A DNA stretch of 64,000 nt, taken from contig NZ_JASCRR010000014.1 of the NCBI RefSeq assembly GCF_030010215.1, forward strand, positions 1 through 64,000, written 5' to 3'. The stretch is from Tianweitania sp. UT-5YL-CI-8. GTDB lineage: Bacteria > Pseudomonadota > Alphaproteobacteria > Rhizobiales > Rhizobiaceae. This document shows, piece by piece, positions 17,569-25,600 of this stretch; position 1 is the first letter of the stretch, and every line of letters begins with the position of its first letter. The position numbers and the translations under genes were made by a program. The notes beneath the pieces are model-generated. The model saw only the letters and a program-made list of their open reading frames with translations, was not told the DNA's origin and did no database searches.

Positions 17569-17628
17569 ATGCGAGCGATAGATGAGGCGTATGCCGCCGT
17601 GCGCGGCTGGCAGGAGCAATTGCAGTGA
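17569..17628 (+). CDS. Putative 19-residue leader peptide coupled to the TRAP operon
   Basis: A short frame MRAIDEAYAAVRGWQEQLQ starts at ATG 17569 with a strong ribosome binding site (GGAGGGG, 17558-17564). Its stop TGA (17626-17628) overlaps the GTG start of the TRAP small permease by two bases. That layout would couple translation of the permease to passage through the leader. The peptide is hydrophilic, has no signal and matches no family I know. A chance frame in the untranslated leader is the alternative, but the quality of the Shine-Dalgarno sequence and the exact overlap argue for translation. Confidence 0.45.
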   Translation: MRAIDEAYAAVRGWQEQLQ

Positions 17629-18164
17629 AGTCCGTGCTTCACGCTGCCACCTACGTGGCCGAACGCTTCGCCGCGATCATCACCTGGCTGGCCTGCGCCA
17701 TGCTGGTGATTGCCGCGCTGCATATCTTCGCCGACATGGTCATGACCAAGCTGTTCCGCAGCCCGATCAACGGCACATCGGACATTGTCACCAACTACTA
17801 CATGGTTGCGCTGTTCTTCCTGCCGCTGGCCTATTGCGAGAGCAGGTCGTCTCATATCGATGCTGACCTGATCATGAATTTCTTTCCGGTCTGGTTGCAG
17901 CGATCGATCCGCATCGGCACCTATATTCTGCTCACTTCGTTCCTCGCGCTTTGGACCTGGCAATCGACCGTCAAGGCCATTAAGCAGACCGCTATCGGCG
18001 ACATGCGACTGCTCGGCGACCTCTACCTGCTTCTTTGGCCGCCGCGCTGGGTCGTGGTGCTCGGCTTGGCTGCGTTTACTGTCGTCGCTCTCCTCAAGAC
18101 CATTGCCATGATTGCCGGTGCCGACAGGTCGGATGAACAGACCAGCGCGGAAGTAGCATCATGA
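17625..18164 (+). CDS. dctQ: TRAP transporter small permease (DctQ)
   Basis: A 179-residue membrane protein with four hydrophobic segments (starting with FAAIITWLACAMLVIAALHI), the size and topology of DctQ. NYYMVALFFLPLAYCESRSSHIDADL contains the family pattern in which a polar RxxHI(D/R) follows the second helix. The start is GTG 17625, eight bases after GGAG. It forms the membrane complex with the large permease, which overlaps it by four bases (ATGA at 18161). The TRAP system is sodium-driven uptake of organic acids. The genes around it suggest a phenolic acid or aryl-oxoacid substrate. Confidence 0.9.
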   Translation: MKSVLHAATYVAERFAAIITWLACAMLVIAALHIFADMVMTKLFRSPINGTSDIVTNYYMVALFFLPLAYCESRSSHIDADLIMNFFPVWLQRSIRIGTYILLTSFLALWTWQSTVKAIKQTAIGDMRLLGDLYLLLWPPRWVVVLGLAAFTVVALLKTIAMIAGADRSDEQTSAEVAS

Positions 18165-19465
18165 GCAATCTTGGAATCGGCGCGACCTGCGTGGCAGTCA
18201 TGATCGTCCTGATTGCAGTGCGCGTGCATATCGGCCTGGCCATGGCTGTGGTCGCCATCGCTGGCATTGCCCTCATCGCCAGCCCCAATGCTGCATTTTC
18301 CGTGCTGCAGATGGTGCCCTACGAATTCGCAGCCAACTGGGAATTTTCGGCTGTGCCGATGTTCATCCTCATGGGTGCGATCGCCTTCCGTGCCGGTATG
18401 ACGAGCGAGCTTTTCAACGCTGGTCGCCTGTGGCTGGGCCGTCTGCCCGGCGGCTTGGCAATTGCGACCAATGTCGGCTCTGCCGGCTTCGCAGCGGCAG
18501 CGGGCACAAGTTTGGCGGCATCTATTGCCATGGGCCGCATCGCTATCCCGGAAATGCTCAAGGCCAAGTATGACCGGGGCCTGGCCACTGGCGTGGTCGC
18601 CGCCGCTGGCACATTGGGCGTCATGATCCCGCCGTCCATTCCCATGATTATCTACGGCTACTTCGCCGAAGTGTCGGTGGCCAAGATGTTCATGGCAGGC
18701 ATTCTCCCGGGGCTTTTGACCGCGTTCGCCTTCGGTCTGATGATCGTCATTCGCTGCATTCGCAATCCGAACCTGGCGCCGCGCATCGCGGACGATATCG
18801 ACCCGGCGGAGAAGTGGCGAGCGCTGGCACGGACATGGCCATTGCCCGTCATCATCGTCGTCGTCATCGGCTCGATCTATACCGGCCTGGCGTCTCCGAC
18901 CGAGTCCGCGGCTGTCGGTGCGGCGGCTGCGCTCGTGATCGCCATCCTGCAAAGGCGGATGACCTGGCCGATCTTCAAGTCGGCGCTGCTAGAGACCATC
19001 GAGTCCTCGGCGAGCCTCTTCTTCATCATCATCGGCGCCATCCTGCTGACGCGCCTCATGGCGTTCTCCGATCTGCCTGAATTCACCTCGAACATGGTGA
19101 TCGGCTGGGGCCTGAGCCGCGAGATGCTGGTGATCGGCACGGCCTTCATCTTCCTCTTGCTCGGCTGCATCCTCGACCCCGTCGGGCTGATGTTGCTGGC
19201 GCTGCCAGTATTCCTGCCGATCTTCATTGCTGCCGACATTGACCTCATCTGGTTCGGCATCCTGTTCATCAAATACATTGAAATCGGGCTGATCACCCCG
19301 CCCATCGGCATGAACATCTTCGCGCTGAAATCGATCACCCCGGACATTCCGATCGGCGTCATCTTCCGCGGCACTGCCTGGTTCTTCGTCATGGAGATCG
19401 TGGTGCTGATCCTGATGATCGCCTTCCCGCAAATCACGCTTTGGCTGCCCAGCATGATGGGCTGA
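18161..19465 (+). CDS. dctM: TRAP transporter large permease (DctM)
   Basis: A 434-residue protein with about twelve hydrophobic segments, the transport channel of TRAP systems. GTLGVMIPPSIPMIIYGYFAE and the repeat-equivalent ITPPIGMNIF are the two characteristic proline-rich hairpin motifs of DctM. SVAKMFMAGILPGLL is another family segment. It is complete and in the classic small-large-binding protein order. It is coupled to the small permease by a four-base overlap and followed after 40 bases by the binding-protein gene. Confidence 0.94.
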   Translation: MSNLGIGATCVAVMIVLIAVRVHIGLAMAVVAIAGIALIASPNAAFSVLQMVPYEFAANWEFSAVPMFILMGAIAFRAGMTSELFNAGRLWLGRLPGGLAIATNVGSAGFAAAAGTSLAASIAMGRIAIPEMLKAKYDRGLATGVVAAAGTLGVMIPPSIPMIIYGYFAEVSVAKMFMAGILPGLLTAFAFGLMIVIRCIRNPNLAPRIADDIDPAEKWRALARTWPLPVIIVVVIGSIYTGLASPTESAAVGAAAALVIAILQRRMTWPIFKSALLETIESSASLFFIIIGAILLTRLMAFSDLPEFTSNMVIGWGLSREMLVIGTAFIFLLLGCILDPVGLMLLALPVFLPIFIAADIDLIWFGILFIKYIEIGLITPPIGMNIFALKSITPDIPIGVIFRGTAWFFVMEIVVLILMIAFPQITLWLPSMMG

Positions 19466-19505
19466 CCACCAACCAATAATAACGACGTCAAAGGAGGAGA
19501 CCTTG

Positions 19506-20600
19506 ATGAATAAGCTGACCGCGACCGGCTTTCTAGCCGCTGCCCTGCTGACCACCACTGCCGCCCAGGCGGAAGACTTCACCTATTCGAGTCACCTGCC
19601 GCCATCGGTGGCGGTCAACGATGCCGGGATCATCCCCATGTTCGAGCGGGTGAACGAGGAGACTGGGGGAGGCCTCAACGTCAAGTATTTCTGGGCCGGG
19701 CAGTTGTTCGATGCGACTGGCAATTTCATCGCCGTCCGCGACGGCGTGGCCGATGCGGCATTTACCCAGCCGGCCAACAATCAGGCCGAGATGCGCACCA
19801 ATGCGATCTTCTCCGACCTCTACCAGTTCGGCGGAGACCCCTATGCGACGGCAGGCGCCATCAATGAGACACTGCTGCTCGATTGCGCAGATTGCCAAGC
19901 CGAATATGCGGGCAACAATGCCGTGTTTCTCGGCACCCATGCCGCAACCCCGGCCAAGCTGATCTGCGCCAGCGAGATCACCTCGATGGACGATATCCGG
20001 GGCAAGAAGATCATCGGGGGCCCAGCTCTCGCTCGTTGGGCACAAACGCTTGGGGCAACGCAGTTCGACGTGCCGCCGCCCCGGCAGATGGAAACGATCC
20101 AGCGCGGCCAGGCCGACTGCACGTTTGCCTCGCCTGAATGGATGCGCGCATTCTCCCTGGCTGACGTCGCCAAGAGCGTTGTTGACGTGCCAATCGGTTC
20201 CCAGTTCGCCATCTCGATCATGACCTTCAACAAGGATCGCTGGGACGGGTTGTCGCCCGAATTGCGCACAGCCTTCCTCAAGAACATGCCCATCGCCATT
20301 GCCGATATCGTCGATCGCTATGTCGAAATCGAAGCCGAAGTGCTGACAGAACAGACGGCAAAGGGCCTGATGGTCACCGATCTCGGCGGCGAATACCAGG
20401 CTGCGTTCGACACCTATATGGCAGGCTACAAAGACCAGGTGATCGGCGATGCCACGACGCGCGGTATCCAGAACCCGGAAGCCATCGTCGATGCGTTCCT
20501 TGAAAACAAGGCGAAGTGGGAACAACTGATCGCCGACAATGGCAGCGAGAATTTCGGCGAGCTGCTGTGGCAGGAAGTTTACAGCAAGCTCCCGAACTGA
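19506..20600 (+). CDS. dctP: TRAP transporter substrate-binding protein (DctP-type)
   Basis: A 364-residue extracytoplasmic solute receptor. MNKLTATGFLAAALLTTTAAQAED is a Sec signal peptide cleaved after AQA. SHLPPSVAVNDAGIIPMFERV matches the N-terminal strand and helix of DctP proteins, and FDVPPPRQMETIQRGQADCTF is the region that normally carries the carboxylate-clamping residue (here near QRGQADC). I prefer ATG 19506 over the in-frame TTG 19503 because AAGGAGG is then eight to ten bases away. It delivers ligand to the permeases encoded just before. The ligand cannot be read from sequence. Confidence 0.9.
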   Translation: MNKLTATGFLAAALLTTTAAQAEDFTYSSHLPPSVAVNDAGIIPMFERVNEETGGGLNVKYFWAGQLFDATGNFIAVRDGVADAAFTQPANNQAEMRTNAIFSDLYQFGGDPYATAGAINETLLLDCADCQAEYAGNNAVFLGTHAATPAKLICASEITSMDDIRGKKIIGGPALARWAQTLGATQFDVPPPRQMETIQRGQADCTFASPEWMRAFSLADVAKSVVDVPIGSQFAISIMTFNKDRWDGLSPELRTAFLKNMPIAIADIVDRYVEIEAEVLTEQTAKGLMVTDLGGEYQAAFDTYMAGYKDQVIGDATTRGIQNPEAIVDAFLENKAKWEQLIADNGSENFGELLWQEVYSKLPN

Positions 20601-20620
20601 GCCGGAATCGCATAACCCAT

Positions 20621-20642
20621 GTGCCGCCCTTCCGGGCGGCAC
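20621..20642 (+). terminator. Perfect 9 bp hairpin after dctP
   Basis: GTGCCGCCC (20621-20629), loop TTCC, GGGCGGCAC (20634-20642), ending eight bases before the ribosome binding site of the next gene. No run of T follows (AGTCATTT), so it may be an mRNA-stabilising or partially attenuating hairpin that lowers expression of the downstream genes relative to the binding protein. Confidence 0.5.
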
Positions 20643-20660
20643 AGTCATTTGGAGAATAAA

Positions 20661-21104
20661 ATGGTCGTTTCACTGCTCACACCACTCTCGCTTGCTGCCG
20701 CCGAAGTCGCAGTCAACACAGCCCTCGAACACGCGCGTTCGCACGACATGGCGCCTCTCGCCGTCGTCGTTCTGGATGTGGGCGGGCATCCGATCATTGC
20801 CAAGCGAGAGGACGGGGCAGGTATCCTCCGGCTCGATGTGGCTACCGCCAAGGCTTGGGGCGCGCTTGGCATGGGTGTGGCGCCAAAGATGCTCGGCGAA
20901 CGCCTTGCGGGCAATCCGGGTTTCATGAATGCCCTGGTCGCGGCCTCGGGTGGGCGCATGGCGGCCCATGCCGGTGGCGTTTTGATCCTCGACGCGGAAG
21001 CGCGCGGGATCGGCGCCATTGGCATCAGTGGGGACACGGGCGACAATGACGAAAAGTGCGCGCTGGCTGGACTTGAGGCCGCTGGGCTGAAGTTCAGCGC
21101 GTGA
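20661..21104 (+). CDS. GlcG/HbpS family heme-binding-like protein
   Basis: A 147-residue protein of the GlcG/HbpS (DUF336) family: LSLAAAEVAVNTALEHARSH, then VVVLDVGGHPIIAKREDGAG, and a glycine-rich GGRMAAHAGGVLI...GAIGISGDTGDNDEKCA tail are the usual landmarks. Family members bind heme or sit beside catabolic genes (glycolate, propanediol, aromatics) with no settled role. The start is ATG 20661 with GGAG nine bases upstream; an in-frame ATG at 20619 would place the 9 bp hairpin inside the coding region. No signal peptide is seen, so it should be cytosolic here. Confidence 0.85.
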   Translation: MVVSLLTPLSLAAAEVAVNTALEHARSHDMAPLAVVVLDVGGHPIIAKREDGAGILRLDVATAKAWGALGMGVAPKMLGERLAGNPGFMNALVAASGGRMAAHAGGVLILDAEARGIGAIGISGDTGDNDEKCALAGLEAAGLKFSA

Positions 21105-21114
21105 TGAGCCAGGT

Positions 21115-21129
21115 ATAATCTGCAGTTAT
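21115..21129. promoter_or_regulatory. Near-palindrome upstream of the flavin hydroxylase gene
   Basis: ATAATCTGCAGTTAT is a palindrome around CTGCAG except for one extra T, 84 bases upstream of the hydroxylase start. Its size and T-N11-A layout fit a LysR-type box. The three LysR genes of this block are candidate binders. Purely positional inference. Confidence 0.25.
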
Positions 21130-21212
21130 GGTGATCGCAAAAACCATTAATTGATCTTGGGTCTCCAAGGTCGATAGTTTTCCTCAAAGGCCGAAGGCCA
21201 TGAGGAGTTTCG

Positions 21213-22751
21213 ATGCAGATTTGGGACGTCGCAATCGTCGGGTGCGGGCCGGTTGGCGCATTCATGGCCAACGTGCTGGGCCAACGCGGGCTCAAGACCA
21301 TCGTGCTTGATCGCGAAACCGCGCCCTACGCCTTGCCGCGTGCCGTGCATATCGACCACGAAATGGTCCGGCTGCTCGCTTCGGTCGGGCTTGGCGAAAC
21401 CATGCTGGCGCAGATGCGGGCCGGCGACGGGCATATTCACATCGGAGCCGATCACGGGATGATCCGGTATCTCTCCGTTGCAGGCAGCCCGCGACCCTAT
21501 GGCTATGCCAACGACTATTTCTTTTTCCAGCCGGAGCTCGAAACGGCGCTGCGCCAGGGGCTCGAGCGCTTTTCCAATGTCGAACTGCGGCTCGGCGCCA
21601 GCGTTGACGGCCTAGTCGAGACTGGCGACCATGTGCAGCTCGCGCTTTCGGGCGGCGATACGGTGCGGGCTCGCTGGGTCATTGGTTGTGACGGCGCGCG
21701 TTCTACCGTCCGCAAGCTGCTCGATATACGGCTCGACGACCTCGATTTCGACGAGCCCTGGCTCGTGGTCGATGCCGAGGTCGATGGCAAGATTTCCTTC
21801 CCCGACCTGTGGGGCGTGCCCGAGGGCGCGAACCTGCAGAACCTGTCGCTGATGATGTGCGATCCGCAGCGTCCTGCGACTATCGTGCCGGGGCGCGGCA
21901 ATCACCGGCGTTGGGAATTCATGCTGCTGCCGGGCGAAAGCGATGCCGAGATGGCGGCGCCGGAGCGTGTCGCCGCGCTGGTCGAGCCTTGGGTCGAGGG
22001 GGCCAGTCATCGCATTATCCGTGCTGCCACCTATCGGTTTCACGGTTTGGTCGCGGAACAGTGGCGCAAGGGGCGGGTGTTCGTTGCCGGCGACAGCGCC
22101 CACCAGACGCCACCATTTTTCGGCCAGGGCATGTGCCATGGCCTGCGCGATGCGGCCAACCTTGGCTGGAAGCTGGCCTTGGTGACCGAGGGAAAGGCAG
22201 ACGACGCGCTGCTTGATACATACCAGCCGGAGCGCGAAGCTCAGGTGCGGCACGTGATCAGCGCCGCCATTGGAGCGGGGAAATATATCTGCGAACTCGA
22301 TCCCGAACGAGCGGTCGAGCGCGATGCACGCGTGCGTGGCGAGACCAAGATGCGCTCTGCCTCCGAGCTGATCGCGCCGATTGCTTCTGCCATCGTGGGG
22401 CCCGGTGCAGGAGAGCGTTTCATCAATCCGGCACTGGCTTCGGGCGGTCTACTTGATGACGTTACGGGGGGCGGTTGGGTCCTGCTGGAAGCGGAGCGGC
22501 ACGACTTGTCGGCCGATGCCCAATCCGTGTTGGACCAATTGGGCGCGAAACGCGCCACCCTCGGACCGGAAAGCTTGGATGCACACGGCTTCCTCAGCGG
22601 CTGGTTCACCCAGCGCCATGTCACCGCAGCGCTGATCCGCCCGGACTTCTACGTTGGCACGGTCGGCAGCGCCGAGACCATTGATGATCGCCTTACAGCG
22701 CTTGGTGGGGCCATGCGCCTTGCCGCACGCGTGAAAGAGATGGAGCACTAG
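21213..22751 (+). CDS. FAD-dependent aromatic hydroxylase (MhpA-like)
   Basis: A 512-residue group A flavoprotein monooxygenase. The dinucleotide fold is DVAIVGCGPVGAF at the N-terminus, the second motif VIGCDGARSTVRKLL near residue 155, and the FAD-ribityl motif FVAGDSAHQTPPFFGQGMCHGLRDAANL near residue 290. The C-terminal thioredoxin-like region is present. It resembles 3-(3-hydroxyphenyl)propionate and resorcinol-type hydroxylases, which use NAD(P)H and O2 to add an ortho hydroxyl to a phenol. The next genes encode an FAH-family hydrolase and an extradiol-type protein, so hydroxylation followed by ring cleavage is the likely sequence. The start has GAGGAG upstream. Confidence 0.9.
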   Translation: MQIWDVAIVGCGPVGAFMANVLGQRGLKTIVLDRETAPYALPRAVHIDHEMVRLLASVGLGETMLAQMRAGDGHIHIGADHGMIRYLSVAGSPRPYGYANDYFFFQPELETALRQGLERFSNVELRLGASVDGLVETGDHVQLALSGGDTVRARWVIGCDGARSTVRKLLDIRLDDLDFDEPWLVVDAEVDGKISFPDLWGVPEGANLQNLSLMMCDPQRPATIVPGRGNHRRWEFMLLPGESDAEMAAPERVAALVEPWVEGASHRIIRAATYRFHGLVAEQWRKGRVFVAGDSAHQTPPFFGQGMCHGLRDAANLGWKLALVTEGKADDALLDTYQPEREAQVRHVISAAIGAGKYICELDPERAVERDARVRGETKMRSASELIAPIASAIVGPGAGERFINPALASGGLLDDVTGGGWVLLEAERHDLSADAQSVLDQLGAKRATLGPESLDAHGFLSGWFTQRHVTAALIRPDFYVGTVGSAETIDDRLTALGGAMRLAARVKEMEH

Positions 22752-22752
22752 C

Positions 22753-23577
22753 ATGCAGTTCGTCAGCTTTGAATTCGAAGGCAAGGCTAGTTGGGGCCGT
22801 CTCGAAGGCGACCAGATTGTCGATCTCGGCGCCACCGCCCCCGACTTGAAAGCAGCTATTGCCGCAGGCCAGCTTGGTGCCGGTGCGTCTGGCCCCGCTC
22901 GCGCCCGCGCCGCAGTGCGTCTCCTGCCGGTGATCCCCAATCCCGGAAAAATCCTCTGCGTTGGTCACAATTATGAGGAGCACCGTGTCGAGACCGGCCG
23001 GGATCCGACCGAGCATCCCTCCATCTTCACGCGCTTTGCCGACACTTTGATTGGTGCCGATGATCCGATCGTCCTGCCGCGTGTTTCAACCAACCTCGAC
23101 TACGAAGCCGAACTCGCCGTGGTGATCGGCAAGGGTGGCCGTCATATCGCGGAAGCCGACGCCATGGCCCATGTTGCCGGCTTCAGCTGCTTCAACGACG
23201 CCTCTATCCGCGATTGGCAGTGGCACACGAAACAGTTCATCCCTGGCAAGAACTTCCCCGGCACTGGCCCATTTGGTCCGTCCCTGGTCACGCCTGACGA
23301 GATAGCCGATCTCGACGCCGTATCGGTTGAGTCCTATCTCAACGGTACACGCATGCAGGGCGCCACCCTCGACCACATGCTATTCTCGATTCCCACCATC
23401 ATCGCCTATGTCTCGGCCTTCACCCCGCTCAGCCCAGGCGACGTAATCGCCACCGGTACGCCGGGCGGCGTTGGCGCCAAGCGCAATCCGCCGGTCTGGA
23501 TGAAGGCGGGCGACGAAATCGAGATCCGCGTTTCAGGCGTTGGCAGCCTTCGCAATCGTATCGTTGCCGAGGCGTGA
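22753..23577 (+). CDS. Fumarylacetoacetate hydrolase family protein
   Basis: A 274-residue FAH-superfamily protein. ILCVGHNYEEH and PSIFTRFADTLIG open the catalytic domain; LDYEAELAVVIGK carries the metal-binding acidic residues, and GFSCFNDASIRDWQ, GKNFPGTGPFGP and TGTPGGVG complete the family pattern. Members hydrolyse or decarboxylate acylpyruvates released after aromatic ring cleavage. It begins one base after the hydroxylase stop and overlaps the VOC gene region, forming a hydroxylase, hydrolase, dioxygenase trio. The specific substrate is unknown. Confidence 0.92.
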   Translation: MQFVSFEFEGKASWGRLEGDQIVDLGATAPDLKAAIAAGQLGAGASGPARARAAVRLLPVIPNPGKILCVGHNYEEHRVETGRDPTEHPSIFTRFADTLIGADDPIVLPRVSTNLDYEAELAVVIGKGGRHIAEADAMAHVAGFSCFNDASIRDWQWHTKQFIPGKNFPGTGPFGPSLVTPDEIADLDAVSVESYLNGTRMQGATLDHMLFSIPTIIAYVSAFTPLSPGDVIATGTPGGVGAKRNPPVWMKAGDEIEIRVSGVGSLRNRIVAEA

Positions 23578-23579
23578 GC

Positions 23580-24470
23580 ATGGCCCCGCGCTTCCCCATC
23601 GCCGACCTCGCAAATGTGCATCTCCAGGTGCCTGATATCGCCAAGGCGGTGACCTTCTACACTCAGGTATGGGGGCTGCTCGAAGCGCACCGCGCCGACG
23701 ATGTGGTCTATCTTCGTGGCAGCGGCAGCGATCCCTATCTCGTGGCGTTGCAACAGGGCACGCACACGGCGGTGATAAGTGTTGGTCTCCGCGCCGATCC
23801 AACGGCGGACCTCGCTGAGCTGCGCAACCGCATCGTTGAAGCCGGAGGCATGGCCCAAGACATTGGCGCCTGCTCCACGTTTGGCGGCGGAACTGGCTTT
23901 GGTTATCGCGATCATCGTGGCCGGCTGTTCACCATCGTGCAGGACGACACGCTGCTCGATCCGATCGAGGATGGCCAACATCGGCCCCGCCGCCTGGCCC
24001 ATGTCAACATCAACTGTTCAGACGTCGAAGCCGACCTGACCTTTTATCAGCAAGGTCTGGGCTTCGAGATCACCGACCGTACCAAGATCATGAGTTTCGT
24101 ACGCACCAATGACGATCATCACGTCATCGTACTGGCGACCGACACAGTCGACACGCTCAATCACATCGCCTTTTTGCAGGACACGCTCGAGGATGTGATG
24201 CTCGCCTCCGGCAAGGTGGTCGATGCAGGCTATCCGGTGGCCTGGGGCCCCGGCCGACATGGGCCGGGGGACAATGTATTCAACTATTTCCTCGACCCAT
24301 TCGGCATCGTCATCGAGCACACTGCCGAAATTCTGAAGGTCGATGACACTTACAAAATTGGCGGCCCCGATGACTGGGTCTGGCCGCCGGGTCGCACCGA
24401 CCACTGGGGCGTGGGTCACGCCAAGGGCGACGATTGCAAGAACGCGCAGCGCGCCATTCCATTCATCTGA
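23580..24470 (+). CDS. Two-domain VOC protein, extradiol ring-cleavage dioxygenase-like
   Basis: A 296-residue protein made of two vicinal-oxygen-chelate modules: FPIADLANVHLQVPDIAKAV at the N-terminus and LAHVNINCSDVEADLTFYQQ near residue 140. Candidate metal ligands are H in LAHVNI, H in LNHIAF and E in IVIEHTAE, the H-H-E arrangement of type I extradiol dioxygenases of the catechol or dihydroxybiphenyl type. I chose ATG 23580, which has GAGG seven bases upstream; GTG 23574 is possible and overlaps the hydrolase stop. It probably cleaves the catechol or hydroxyquinol made by the flavin hydroxylase two genes upstream. Confidence 0.82.
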   Translation: MAPRFPIADLANVHLQVPDIAKAVTFYTQVWGLLEAHRADDVVYLRGSGSDPYLVALQQGTHTAVISVGLRADPTADLAELRNRIVEAGGMAQDIGACSTFGGGTGFGYRDHRGRLFTIVQDDTLLDPIEDGQHRPRRLAHVNINCSDVEADLTFYQQGLGFEITDRTKIMSFVRTNDDHHVIVLATDTVDTLNHIAFLQDTLEDVMLASGKVVDAGYPVAWGPGRHGPGDNVFNYFLDPFGIVIEHTAEILKVDDTYKIGGPDDWVWPPGRTDHWGVGHAKGDDCKNAQRAIPFI

Positions 24471-24487
24471 TTTCCAGGGAGGAAAAC

Positions 24488-25486
24488 ATGACACAGCAAA
24501 CCATTCTGGACCGTCCGCCAGGCAGGACCGTTCGCTATATCGTGCGGGGCGGGCAAGGGCGGTCGGTGCTGGTCGCGGGGCAAGTGATCCGCATCCTGGC
24601 CGGGGTCGGCGATACCGCCAGCGGTTATGGCGCTGTCGTTCTGGAATCGACTGTCGACAAACGGCCCATCCCGATGCACTTCCACGAAAAGGAGCATGAT
24701 ACCTGGCTGTGTACCCGCGGACGCTTGCAGGTTTGGTCCAATGATCGGTGCCGCGTCCTCACCGAAGGTGACTTTGCCTATGTGAAGCCAGGCGACACCC
24801 ATTCCTACCAGTGCGTTTCGCCGCGTACGCAGTTTTTCGGTATCGTGGCGCCGGGCGGCTGGGAGGGTTTTTTCGACGATGCCGGAGAACCCTGGGCGGA
24901 AGCCGCGCTGCCCCAGCCGAGCCATCCCTACGATTTCAGCCGCATGGGGCCGGCCATGGGCAAGCATGGCGTAATGCGGGTCGAAAAAGATTATTGCGCA
25001 CCGGGCAATGGCGACGCGACCGACCGCGAATTGCCCAAGGGCCCGGCGACTTATGCGTTGCAGTCCGGCTACGGCACACGGCACCTGCTCAACGGTCATC
25101 TGGCGACCACGTTACTCGACATGGCCATTTCCGAAGGCGCGCTCGAAATACGCACGATTGAGGCCGGGCGCGGGGCCCGTATGCCGTCGCTGCAGCATCA
25201 GGGCACGCACCTGACGCTCTATGTTCTAAACGGCACACTGCTTCTCACGCTCGATGACGAAGCGCACGAACTGCACGACGGAGACTTTGCCAACATCCCG
25301 GCGGGCACAAATTATTCTACCGAAGTTATCAGCGGCAATGCCCGCTGGGTGTACTCCGCCGCCAACGGCAATGGCCTTTCCTACTGGTCTGCCGGCGACA
25401 CCACGGAAGGCTTCGCCTTCGAAACTAGCGCAGCATCTGTTGGCCTGGATCAAGTGGCCGGGGTCGATGTGGATCTGGTGCAGTAA
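24488..25486 (+). CDS. Bicupin, quercetin 2,3-dioxygenase-like
   Basis: A 332-residue protein with two cupin domains. The first contains PMHFHEKEHDTWLCTRG, giving H-x-H and the glutamate of the quercetinase metal site, followed by FAYVKPGDTHSYQ with the third histidine. The second has PSLQHQGTHLTLYVLNGTL, retaining part of a metal site. Quercetinases open the flavonol C ring with release of carbon monoxide. The rhamnosidase/GH3 operon and the NodD-like regulator upstream support a flavonol substrate. I chose ATG 24488, preceded by AGGGAGGAAA; an earlier in-frame ATG at 24434 overlaps the VOC gene. Another bicupin oxygenase function cannot be excluded. Confidence 0.82.
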   Translation: MTQQTILDRPPGRTVRYIVRGGQGRSVLVAGQVIRILAGVGDTASGYGAVVLESTVDKRPIPMHFHEKEHDTWLCTRGRLQVWSNDRCRVLTEGDFAYVKPGDTHSYQCVSPRTQFFGIVAPGGWEGFFDDAGEPWAEAALPQPSHPYDFSRMGPAMGKHGVMRVEKDYCAPGNGDATDRELPKGPATYALQSGYGTRHLLNGHLATTLLDMAISEGALEIRTIEAGRGARMPSLQHQGTHLTLYVLNGTLLLTLDDEAHELHDGDFANIPAGTNYSTEVISGNARWVYSAANGNGLSYWSAGDTTEGFAFETSAASVGLDQVAGVDVDLVQ

Positions 25487-25501
25487 CGGAGGCGAATTCT
25501 G

Positions 25502-25521
25502 ATTGGGCCTACGGGGCCAAT
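25502..25521 (+). terminator. Imperfect hairpin before the TctCBA genes
   Basis: ATTGG-G-CC, loop TACG, GG-G-CCAAT forms a stem with one mismatch 15 bases after the bicupin stop. There is no T run. It may separate the bicupin from the transporter genes or simply stabilise the 3' end. Confidence 0.3.
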
Positions 25522-25600
25522 AACCTGCGCGGTGAGGATGCCTATGCAGGACAAGGAGGAAAGCAGAGCTGTTGAGGCCTGCGATAAAGGGAGAGAGACT

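Noticed and set aside
18023-20648. Long minus-strand frames under the TRAP genes
   Set aside because: They are histidine- and aspartate-rich shadows of high-GC coding DNA and have no domain. The plus-strand TRAP genes explain the region.
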